This document shows, piece after piece, positions 55,646-64,000 of a DNA stretch of 64,000 bases (its first letter is position 1; the number at the start of each line of letters is the position of its first letter). Position numbers and translations under genes: made by a program. This DNA comes from Pyrenophora tritici-repentis (taxonomy: Eukaryota > Ascomycota > Dothideomycetes > Pleosporales > Pleosporaceae). The notes beneath the pieces were generated by a model. The model was not told where the DNA came from and searched no databases. It worked only from the letters and a program-made list of their open reading frames with translations. The stretch is taken from contig NC_089391.1 of NCBI RefSeq assembly GCF_003171515.1, positions 124,001 through 188,000 on the forward strand, read 5' to 3'.

Positions 55646-57004
55646 CTACAATTTCGTTATTGGATCTAGACTAGGCCGCACCTTCTGTTCGCCGTCCCAG
55701 ACAAACGGGCTTAGAGTAAAGAACTTCTCCCGATTCACAATCATTAGTGCGCTGCGCTTGTGTGGTAGATCTAGCAGCTTCTCGACATGAAACCCGTGGG
55801 CAAAATCGTATGCTAGTACTGTGCTGCTTGTAGCTGCTGGCTCTCCAACTAGGTTCCACGTGCGTGGCTCGTCAAGGAACAGGTAGTGTACCAAACTAGA
55901 CCACCATGCGGAGACTCGATAGGGGCCTCTGAATCTGATGTCGCCGACCAGTGAGTGCCTTCCACGGTCATAAGGTGATGATTGGTAATAAGCGCCTATG
56001 TGGTCCTCCTATAGTTATTGTTAGTATCAACAGTTACAAGAAACAAGACACGGGGTGTATACCATAGCCCAATAAACTTCAATATAAGCAAAAAAAACGT
56101 CGTTAAACGCCCCGAACACGGTGAGTACGTGGGAGTCCTCATGCAGCTTTCGGAGATACTCGCGATGTTCGTCTACAGTTCCGGTTTCGTTCTAACTAGC
56201 GGCTACACGTGGGTCGTTTTGCCAGTTGTGGAAGAGGCTAAGGTGATCTAGGTTAGTGTAGTCAAGCGCGATCAACGTAAAATGCTCCTTGAGGTGTGGT
56301 ATCCACCTGCTGTAGACGACTGACCCGGGCTGAGGTTTAGGTTTCCTCACTGGATGCGAAGTGTGCCGTGGTACTGCTGGGAACTGGGTAACTAGTGCAT
56401 TGTGGAATGGAAATGCTGGGTAGTTCGCGATTGGCTTATTCGATGCATCGAGTTCGGGTGCCCAAACAGGACGAGCTCCAAACGGGGAAGCAGCTCCCTG
56501 CCAGAAGGTACCTCGGAGGAGCAAGTGACCATCTTGAGGAGCGGATACATTGGAAGGCTTAGGATGGGGATGGTACAAGCCAGTGGCGTGCAATTGCTGA
56601 ACTACCAGGTCGGAGTTCTTTCCAGAGAAGACGACTCGCAAGTGTTCGACTAGGGGATGTAGCGTTACCAGTGCATATGCAACGAGCCATATTTGCGGTA
56701 CTGATGGTGGTTCCGCAGTCCAAGAAACAGTCAGATGGGGTGATTTCCGTGCGCGCGCCCAGGAACTGTTGTCTCCAGTTGGTGGAACTGCATTGTCGGC
56801 CAAGAATGCAATATTGCTAAAAAATAGTGTGTTGTTGTGTAAAACCTCGGGCGGTGGTATAGCTTGGCTACTTGAAGTCGACTTAGCCAGGAGGACTTGA
56901 TGACCGGCGAGGGAAGTTGTGATCTCGTAAGAAGTGAGGTATGGGTGTGGAAGCTTCAGCGTCAAAGCCTCAGGATTGCTACTAGTCTTTGTAGATTGTG
57001 CCAT
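55646..57004 (-). pseudogene. sidF: SidF/SidL-like siderophore N-acyltransferase, copy 1, with TAG
   Basis: Minus strand, exons 57004-56063 and 56008-55646 (54-bp intron), 434 codons from ATG 57004 (MAQSTKTSSN). The C-terminal half has the GNAT-type IucB/SidF signature: PHLKEHFTLIALDYTN, LFHNWQNDPRVAAS, then TAG (56194-56192) where the family has Trp (SWNETGT), then [42 protein letters not shown]. Such enzymes transfer an acyl group from CoA to N5-hydroxyornithine in siderophore assembly. The protein ends in TKL, a PTS1-like tail fitting peroxisomal SidF. TGG-to-TAG explains the stop. The truncated product would lack the catalytic GNAT core. SidL is the main alternative identity. Confidence 0.75.
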
Positions 57005-57408
57005 ACTTTGCGGTGTATTCAACTTCTGAATAACGAGGAGAAGATGCGAGGAGCGATGAAATATTGAGAAAGGCTGCTACAACAAGAAGCTTGATATAGT
57101 TCGGATCTACCTCGTATTAGTGAACTTACCTAGGCAGCGTGGTGTTGCAGGGATGCTGTTGGCCTTACTAGCTTGATCAGCTCCGAGTCGTGGCGGCGGC
57201 CGATCGCACCGGGTGGGTACTAGACCACTATGAAGCATGCACACACCATCGCTTCCGTACGTAGCCGCTGGAAATTAATAACATCTTTGTTTAGCCTATA
57301 CTCAACAGCAGGCCTGTAAAGGTCAATATACTGAGTTTTGAAGTTTATGCACGTCGTTGCAATCGTATCATAATTCTGCGGTGAACAGAGTCGAACTTCC
57401 AATACTCT

Positions 57409-57572
57409 TGTCAGATATAATGAGATATTGCACAAAAGTGATGGATGTTGATGATTGTCTGTATTGTGTTCTTTCTATCGTGTGTCCGCGCTTGTGGCCC
57501 TCTTGAGGGGCGCACTGACCCTCTCTACGCTGATTGGTTGCTGCCAACGTCGAGTAACCCTGCTATCTGACA
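57409..57572 (-). repeat. Solo LTR of copia 1 family, without TSD
   Basis: 164 bp, reverse complement of copia 1's LTR with inverted ends intact. Flanks ACTCT and AGTAG do not match. The left flank belongs to the duplicated-arm DNA, the right flank to a LINE ORF1. Confidence 0.9.
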
Positions 57573-58392
57573 AGTAGAGACCTCTCTAACTACTGGGTCT
57601 TTAATCCCAGCTTTTAGATATGATTTGTTGATTGTATCTCTTATTTGAAGTGGTGTATCAGATTGTGGCTGTTCTAGTATTAGAACTACCTGGTAGTAGC
57701 TAGTGGGCTTCTTGTTTGGTTTCTTCCTTGCTGGTACAGTGGTCCATGTGCTGTTTTTGTTCTGGGCAGCAATAGCAGCGTACGAGGGTCTATTTTGCTG
57801 GATGTTTTGTTGGCTGTTTTGATTATTGCTTATTAGATCCTGGTTGATTTGGGTAGGTGGGTTGTTTGGTGTTGTGGCTGCGTTGACGGCCTTTTTAAGC
57901 GTTTTTGTAGCTTGTTGTGACGCTGTTGTAAGCGTTGCAGTATGGTAGGCTAGCTGAGCTGATAGCTTGTCGTTGATCTTATTTGTGACTCTTCCTGTTT
58001 CTGTGTAGTCTCTAAAGACGTCTAGGAGCTCTAGGATCTTGTTTTGGGAGATGTGGGTTTGGGCCATTGTAGATGCTTGGAGGATTAGGTCTCTTGCCCA
58101 GTAGATAGCTTGTTCCGCATTTTTAGCAACTGGTTTGGCTGCATTATTATTTTGGAAGGGGTTCCTAGTTCTGTAGGCTATCTCTGGTGAGAAGTTGGCT
58201 TGTCGCTTGTTTAGTTGGATTGGGATCTCGAAGGAGATCGGCTGGGTAGGAGATCGGCTGGGTAGGTTGGTTGGTTGGTGTAGCTAGGGGGCTTTGTTCT
58301 CCCTCTAGCTCCATTTCATCAGCTATTTGGTAGTTTGGATTTGGGCTGGAGGCTGGTATATAGACTTCGATAGTGTCGCTGTCTGGTGGCAT
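57573..58392 (-). pseudogene. LINE ORF1 (Tad-like), 3'-truncated and frameshifted
   Basis: ATG 58392 on the minus strand (MPPDSDTIEVYIPA) opens a frame that stops at 58165; a shift into the frame NPFQNNNAAKPVAKNAEQ restores the protein, which continues as MAQTHISQNKILELLDVF, then Gln/Asn-rich sequence with RPSYAAIAAQNKNSTWTTVPARKK, a hallmark of ORF1 in fungal Tad-type LINEs. It is cut by the copia 1 solo LTR at VREVST. ORF1 products are RNA-binding chaperones of the retrotransposition particle. Confidence 0.7.
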
Positions 58393-58880
58393 CTTATTCT
58401 TGTTTGTAGTTTTCTTATCGATAGGTGGTGGACCGTGCGTTTTTGTTTTTCAGGACTCGGACGCGTCGCGTTCAGGATGTTTGACTCCTTGTCTCTCCAC
58501 GACCACACGGCTGCACGGCTTGGGAGTAGTTGGAATCTGTTTCTTTTAATGAGTTTAGTCGGTTTCTGATGGAGTTTTACGTGTTCTGAAAAACTCGAAG
58601 TTGATGTGTGGTTGTTTGTGGTCTGGTCTGTATTATTATTATATTATTATATTTCCATTAGAGTCCTGTATCAGTCGGTGACTATGTAGGACTTTGGCTA
58701 AGCCGTTCTATGTATGATGGTCGTTGTGGAGTTTCTATGGGTCTTGTACAATTTGGGTGGTGTTTTGCGTACTCCAATTTCAGAGCTAGTCTTCCATTGG
58801 CGCGGGTGCTAAAGAGCAGTGTGGTGAATAGAAAGAGATGTAACAGCGAGCTCTTTTTGGAAAGAAAATATTGGTGTTTA

Positions 58881-59460
58881 GTGTAGGCGTCTGCATATAG
58901 GGATCTATTACAACCACTAATAGATCTATACATCTTGCCTAGTCAATGTTTTGCTCGTGAGTGTGCTGGTGACAGCAGGTGCTGGAGCGGTTCGGTATAG
59001 TGGGTCGGTATATCGAGTCGGTTTAGGGCGTTCGGTAGAGAGGGCGTTTGGTGTAGGCGTCTGTATATAGGGATCTACAAGAGAGAGAATAGATCTATAC
59101 AGCTATTGCCTGGTCGATGTTTTGCTCGTGCGTGTGCTAGTGAAAGCAGGTGCTAGAGCGGTTCGGTATATGGGGTCGGTATATCGAGTCGGTTTAGGGC
59201 GTTCGGTGGAGAGGGTATTTGGTGTAGGCGTCTGTATATAGGGATCTACAAGAGAGATAATAGATCTATACATCTAGTGCCTGGTCGGTGTTTTGCTCGT
59301 GAGTGTGCTGGTGAAAGCAGGTGCTAGAGCGGTTCGGTATATGGGGTCGGTATATCGAGTTGGTTTAGGGCGTTCGGGTATAGGTAGCATCTAGATATAT
59401 AGGCCTATTACTTTGCAGCAATAGAGCTATATACCTAAGGAAGAGCCGTTGCTCTGTCGG
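58881..59460 (-). repeat. Three tandem ~171-bp monomers plus a partial fourth, LINE 5' region
   Basis: GTGTAGGCGTCTG recurs at 58881, 59051 and 59222 (period 170-171). Each unit has the blocks ATAGGGATCTA, TAGATCTATACA, GTTTTGCTCGTG, AGAGCGGTTCGGTATA and GGTATATCGAGT; a divergent piece follows from about 59384. On the minus strand they stand directly upstream of the LINE ORF1. Confidence 0.85.
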
Positions 59461-59664
59461 TTTCGTAGAGGGTGCCTTCGATCGAACATCTAAAATCAGT
59501 TGGCGCACGGGCCACTTGCAGAGATTTCTCTCAACTAAGGCCAGGTAACAACTCTGTCAAAGTTGCAGCGGCCAGCGCGCCCGCCACAACGCCTGCACGC
59601 AAAAGCAGACGTTGGAAACTGATTCTAGGAAGGCATTTCAATGGAATTGAGATGAAAAAAGGGT

Positions 59665-60566
59665 AATCCAGGACCTTTTTGTCATCTCGAAAAGTTGGTG
59701 TTCGATGGAATGTCGCTATACCCATAGTGGAGAGCGTCAAGCTGAGTTGCTTCTGCAGGTTATAGAGACCTATGGAATTGCGTCAAAGATTGGCTGGTAT
59801 ACTATAGATAATGCCACCTCAAATAACACTATTTTGCAGCATCTTGAAAGGCTACTTTATGCAAAGGGCATTTCCTTCAATGCAGAGCAACGGCGTGTTC
59901 GCTGTATAGCCCATATCATCAACCTAAGCCTCCAAGCATTTCTACTTGCGTCATCGAAGGAAGCACTTGAAGCTGCATTTACTGAGGCCGCTGAAGTTGA
60001 GGGCGAAGAGCTTATTAATACATTCTCAGATGTGCTAGCTGAGAGGCGAAAAAGAGAGGCAGAAGAGCGTTCTACGGAAAAGGATCAGGCTGTACAAGAA
60101 CCTAGAAAGAGGCGGCGTGCGAATACAGCTGAGAGTGTAGCAAGCCAGGAGTCTACTGCTGATAAGTTTGTGGGCATTGAGAACATTCCAGCATTACGCA
60201 AGCTCATGATCTTGCTAAATTGCTCCGCAGTTCTACTATCTACATGGACTTATGGCGAGATACTGTAGGACTGCAGCTAGGGATCGACAATCGCACTCGC
60301 TGGAACTCATGGTATTAATTCATCAGCCGAGCAAAAATGATGAAACCTCAGATTGTGGAGTTTATGTTTCAGCATGAAGTAGCTCTCGGAGATAACCGGC
60401 TTACTGGAGAGGACTGGCAGATTCTTGATAGAGCACATGAGTTCCTTGAGACATTTGCTGAGGCTACTTTGTACGCGGAGGGGAAGAGCTCAATTGCTCA
60501 ATCGCTGCTTATTATTGAGATTCTTCTAAAGAAGTTTGAAGATGAGAAGGTACGTTTAGAAAGCTA
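59665..60566 (+). pseudogene. hAT transposase fragment
   Basis: Coding-like frames with hAT-family features: THSGERQAELLLQVIETYGI, IGWYTIDNATSNN (catalytic-domain Asp), RRVRCIAHIINLSLQAFL, a charged insertion (RRKREAEERSTEKDQAVQEP), NRTRWNSWY after a frame shift around 60240-60320, and EDWQILDRAHEFLETFAEAT. Both ends are missing (no BED finger, no C-terminal dimerisation domain) and the frame is broken. It could have mobilised hAT-type MITEs like those at 40163 and 42754, but relationship is not shown. Confidence 0.75.
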
Positions 60567-60656
60567 AGACTCTAGGATTCTTTACTAACAAGGCTTGTAG
60601 AAGAGATACTCCTCTAGGCCTGAAAAGGACCTCCGTATGGTCAGAGCTATCAATAT

Positions 60657-60809
60657 TGTAACGGTTTGGGACTTGCCAAGACCGACTTGCGTGAGAGTTG
60701 GGTACGGCCATCGCTACCACACTTTCTCATCACACACACCTATATAGCTGCAGTTCCTCCATAGCTACACAATGCAACGCAGTCCTCCTCCTCTCCTCAC
60801 ACCGTTACA
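60657..60809 (+). repeat. Solo LTR, family D, without TSD
   Basis: 153 bp with ends TGTAACGGT...ACCGTTACA and a TATATAG box. Left flank AATAT (hAT side), right flank GAAGT (copia 2 fragment side) do not match. Confidence 0.82.
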
Positions 60810-61385
60810 GAAGTACATAAGGTCCTTGGAGTGCGAGTTACGAGAGACAGAAAGCACCGTACAATCTTCCTTGACCAAGAGCAATACCTGTGTGCGGTAC
60901 TTGACAAGTTTGGAATGTCAAGCAAGAAGCACAAGGATAAGAAGATCCCATCTGCCGATTACACCTTATTCAGACCAGCTACTGACAACGACACTCGAAT
61001 TGACACAACTGAGTACCAACAGGGCATTGGAAGCCTGATGTTCGCTATGGTTCTTACACGTCCAGATATTGCATTCACCCTTGGGAAGCTAAGCCAACAC
61101 ATGAGCGATCCAGCAGAACACCATGGCTATGCACTGAAAAACCTGCTACGGTATCTTCGATCGACGGTCTCAATGAAACTACGCTATGGACCAGGGGGAG
61201 CACACTCACAATTTGTTATGTTGGATCGGAGGAGAGATGAGAGAGAAGGTTGTTTTATTGAGAGAGCTGCAGAGAGTGACTATATACATGAAGTAGAGTA
61301 TCTGGAGCATTCCAGATCAGCAGTGTGTTACGTAGCTGTGACGATAGTAGAACATTCTAGTTGACACACCCCCTGAGGGCTGACA
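60810..61385 (+). repeat. 576-bp copy of copia 2 RT region with its nested solo LTR
   Basis: Aligns with 44696-45271 at a constant offset of 16114, no indels, one difference (GAAGT vs GAGGT). It includes the solo LTR (61219-61385) and ends exactly at the LTR's last base, where arm 2 begins. It carries a piece of reverse transcriptase/RNase H only. Confidence 0.92.
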
Positions 61386-61730
61386 CATAAACTTTAAAAC
61401 TCAGTATATTGACCTTTACAGGCCTGCTGTTGAGTATAGGCTAAACAAAGATGTTATTAATTTCCAGCGGCTACGTACGGAAGCGATGGTGTGTGCATGC
61501 TTCATAGTGGTCTAGTACCCACCCGGTGCGATCGGCCGCCGCCACGACTCGGAGCTGATCAAGCTAGTAAGGCCAACAGCATCCCTGCAACACCACGCTG
61601 CCTAGGTAAGTTCACTAATACGAGGTAGATCCGAACTATATCAAGCTTCTTGTTGTAGCAGCCTTTCTCAATATTTCATCGCTCCTCGCATCTTCTCCTC
61701 GTTATTCAGAAGTTGAATACACCGCAAAGT

Positions 61731-63089
61731 ATGGCACAATCTACAAAGACTAGTAGCAATCCTGAGGCTTTGACGCTGAAGCTTCCACACCCATACCTCA
61801 CTTCTTACGAGATCACAACTTCCCTCGCCGGTCATCAAGTCCTCCTGGCTAAGTCGACTTCAAGTAGCCAAGCTATACCACCGCCCGAGGTTTTACACAA
61901 CAACACACTATTTTTTAGCAATATTGCATTCTTGGCCGACAATGCAGTTCCACCAACTGGAGACAACAGTTCCTGGGCGCGCGCACGGAAATCACCCCAT
62001 CTGACTGTTTCTTGGACTGCGGAACCACCATCAGTACCGCAAATATGGCTCGTTGCATATGCACTGGTAACGCTACATCCCCTAGTCGAACACTTGCGAG
62101 TCGTCTTCTCTGGAAAGAACTCCGACCTGGTAGTTCAGCAATTGCACGCCACTGGCTTGTACCATCCCCATCCTAAGCCTTCCAATGTATCCGCTCCTCA
62201 AGATGGTCACTTGCTCCTCCGAGGTACCTTCTGGCAGGGAGCTGCTTCCCCGTTTGGAGCTCGTCCTGTTTGGGCACCCGAACTCGATGCATCGAATAAG
62301 CCAATCGCGAACTACCCAGCATTTCCATTCCACAATGCACTAGTTACCCAGTTCCCAGCAGTACCACGGCACACTTCGCATCCAGTGAGGAAACCTAAAC
62401 CTCAGCCCGGGTCAGTCGTCTACAGCAGGTGGATACCACACCTCAAGGAGCATTTTACGTTGATCGCGCTTGACTACACTAACCTAGATCACCTTAGCCT
62501 CTTCCACAACTGGCAAAACGACCCACGTGTAGCCGCTAGTTAGAACGAAACCGGAACTGTAGACGAACATCGCGAGTATCTCCGAAAGCTGCATGAGGAC
62601 TCCCACGTACTCACCGTGTTCGGGGCGTTTAACGACGTTTTTTTTGCTTATATTGAAGTTTATTGGGCTATGGTATACACCCCGTGTCTTGTTTCTTGTA
62701 ACTGTTGATACTAACAATAACTATAGGAGGACCACATAGGCGCTTATTACCAATCATCACCTTATGACCGTGGAAGGCACTCACTGGTCGGCGACATCAG
62801 ATTCAGAGGCCCCTATCGAGTCTCCGCATGGTGGTCTAGTTTGGTACACTACCTGTTCCTTGACGAGCCACGCACGTGGAACCTAGTTGGAGAGCCAGCA
62901 GCTACAAGCAGCACAGTACTAGCATACGATTTTGCCCACGGGTTTCATGTCGAGAAGCTGCTAGATCTACCACACAAGCGCAGCGCACTAATGATTGTGA
63001 ATCGGGAGAAGTTCTTTACTCTAAGCCCGTTTGTCTGGGACGGCGAACAGAAGGTGCGGCCTAGTCTAGATCCAATAACGAAATTGTAG
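61731..63089 (+). pseudogene. sidF: SidF/SidL-like siderophore N-acyltransferase, copy 2, same TAG
   Basis: Plus-strand twin of 55646-57004: exons 61731-62672 and 62727-63089, intron GTATAC...CTATAG. The premature TAG is at 62541-62543, the same codon as in copy 1, and the visible protein before it is identical, so the mutation is older than the duplication or was copied by gene conversion. The second exon keeps EDHIGAYYQSSPYDRGRHSL and the C-terminal DPITKL. Promoter DNA back to 61386 is also duplicated. Confidence 0.75.
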
Positions 63090-63206
63090 CATAGCCTTTA
63101 GTCAAATCTTAGTAGACAGAAAGCCACCAAAACGTATAGTAAGCTACTAGAGTATTAGCTCTATTTATAATTCGCGACTTGCATTATTAAAGTTTAATGT
63201 AGTAAC

Positions 63207-63394
63207 TGTTGGTAGGCCTTGTACGATCGTACGGGTGAATAACAACAACGAGGTTCTTCTGGTGACTGGTATTGGTATTGATCTTCTACGAACATAGCTG
63301 CTACGAAGGTACACCTAAGCTCTGCGCAAGGTGGGCCGAAGTCGGGCCGAAGTGTCAAGCAGCCGACGTCTCTACCGATACTCAGGATCCGACA
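63207..63394 (-). repeat. Copia 4 LTR in arm 2
   Basis: Reverse-complement copy of 55341-55528, including TGTCGGATCC at its start, i.e. a copy of the 3' rather than the 5' LTR. Confidence 0.92.
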
Positions 63395-63461
63395 CTGGAA
63401 GTCTTTTCTTTCTGGATAGCTAGTAACTCTGCTTGTATCGGTAGTGACAGTGTGTGTAGCA

Positions 63462-64000
63462 TCAAACATCAAAGCTTGTCGGCCTCTGCACCCATCCATC
63501 TACTCGGACTGTCAGCTTGTTGCCGTCAATAAAGCGTTCAAGAGCGCGGTTTGGCGATGCCTTCGTGAAGGCGTCAGCAGGATTATCGTCACCATTGATC
63601 CAGCGGATCTCAGTGATCTCGCGACGCTCATATGATTGACGCAGCGCCATGATGTCGATCATAAGACGCTTCTCCTTCGTTGTTCCAAGCTTAACGAGGC
63701 ACTCGTACAAGGAGTACGAGTCTGTACAGACAACCAAGGGAACCTCAGGTATTCTAAGTCGTTCTGTAACTATTCTTAAGGTAGTGGCAATAGCGATGCC
63801 TATGTCAAAGCCGTTGACCATGCCATAAATCTCAGAGGCTAGTACGCTCCTTGTGACGCGCTTACATTTTGTAGAGCTGTAGTGGATTATGTTGCCTTGG
63901 ATTGTGAAGGTGTTGGCGTCAATAGACTCGTTGACGAGCATGAGGACAAAGCCGAGCTGTGAGCTGAGGTCCTTGTTGTTGGCAAAGGAGCCGTCTACGA
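63462..64000 (-). CDS. Copia 4 Gag-Pol C-terminus in arm 2 (partial, runs off window)
   Basis: RNase H end of the polyprotein (from VFVDGSFANN to the TGA at 63462-63464) identical to 54735-55273. The frame is open at the window edge. A second full copia 4 may lie beyond. Confidence 0.88.
   Translation of the reverse strand, partial: VDGSFANNKDLSSQLGFVLMLVNESIDANTFTIQGNIIHYSSTKCKRVTRSVLASEIYGMVNGFDIGIAIATTLRIVTERLRIPEVPLVVCTDSYSLYECLVKLGTTKEKRLMIDIMALRQSYERREITEIRWINGDDNPADAFTKASPNRALERFIDGNKLTVRVDGWVQRPTSFDV

Larger units (their letters stand above)
54735..57349 (+). repeat. Inverted duplication, arm 1
   Basis: 2615 bp whose reverse complement is 61386-64000; paired coordinates always sum to 118735, so no indel separates the arms. 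Contains the copia 4 RNase H end, its 3' LTR, and a broken siderophore acyltransferase. The left border is not defined because arm 2 runs off the window. Confidence 0.93.
61386..64000 (-). repeat. Inverted duplication, arm 2 (runs off window)
   Basis: Reverse complement of 54735-57349. The last base of the window still matches, so the arm extends further. Confidence 0.93.

Noticed and set aside
56018..56653. Small plus-strand frames in arm 1 and their mirror images in arm 2
   Set aside because: Antisense shadows of the acyltransferase exons; seeing them twice only reflects the inverted duplication.
58881..59460. CRISPR-like or centromeric satellite array
   Set aside because: Only three to four units, no spacers, and a LINE ORF1 directly downstream on the minus strand gives a better explanation.

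Overview
The window is fungal nuclear DNA, most likely from a filamentous ascomycete (Dothideomycetes/Pleosporales is my inference). Protein genes are broken by 45-70 bp GT-AG introns. Families include PTH11/rhodopsin-type membrane proteins, berberine-bridge-like oxidases, dynamin-like GTPases, an ankyrin/Clp AAA+ protein and siderophore enzymes. The rest is Ty1/copia, Tad-like LINE, pogo/Fot1 and hAT elements. No tRNA, rRNA, CRISPR or bacterial-type operon was seen.

Layout. 1-22 kb is a gene-bearing but decaying block: an intact FAD oxidase (1054-2772, minus), an intact 7TM protein (3768-4937, plus), a LINE 3' end, a dynamin with an in-frame stop (7030-9387, minus), several decayed unknown reading frames (10.4-12.2 kb, minus), an ankyrin/AAA+ ATPase with an in-frame stop (12884-14683, plus), a trypsin-fold protease with an apparent Asp-to-Asn change (15180-17231, minus) and an unknown gene (20446-~22165, minus). 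22-27 kb is a graveyard of solo LTRs (most with exact 5-bp target duplications), a fold-back MITE and a dead pogo transposase.

27-46 kb is a transposon stack: an intact Fot1/pogo element, copia element 1, and copia element 2. Element 2 was hit by copia element 3 (itself carrying two MITEs), by a third MITE and by a solo LTR. Removing the insertions restores one continuous Gag-Pol frame in element 2.

46.6-48.6 kb holds an intact four-exon acyl-CoA synthetase resembling the siderophore enzyme SidI. 49.6-55.5 kb is an intact copia element 4 with near-identical LTRs. The last part is a large inverted duplication: 54735-57349 is repeated in reverse at 61386-64000 (running off the window) without any indel. 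Each arm carries a copy of a SidF/SidL-like siderophore N-acyltransferase broken by the same TAG codon, plus the 3' end of copia 4. The 4 kb spacer holds a solo LTR, the 5' end of a LINE with tandem 5' monomers, a hAT transposase fragment and a 576-bp copy of part of copia element 2.

Themes: (1) nonsense codons in host genes and old transposons are nearly all of the C-to-T / G-to-A kind expected from RIP, while the youngest elements are clean; (2) many junctions fall exactly on LTR edges without matching target duplications, indicating LTR-mediated ectopic recombination; (3) a siderophore gene pair lies within this unstable DNA, one member intact and one dead and duplicated. All frames, splice sites and target duplications were read by eye; family names rest on recognised motifs, not on searches.
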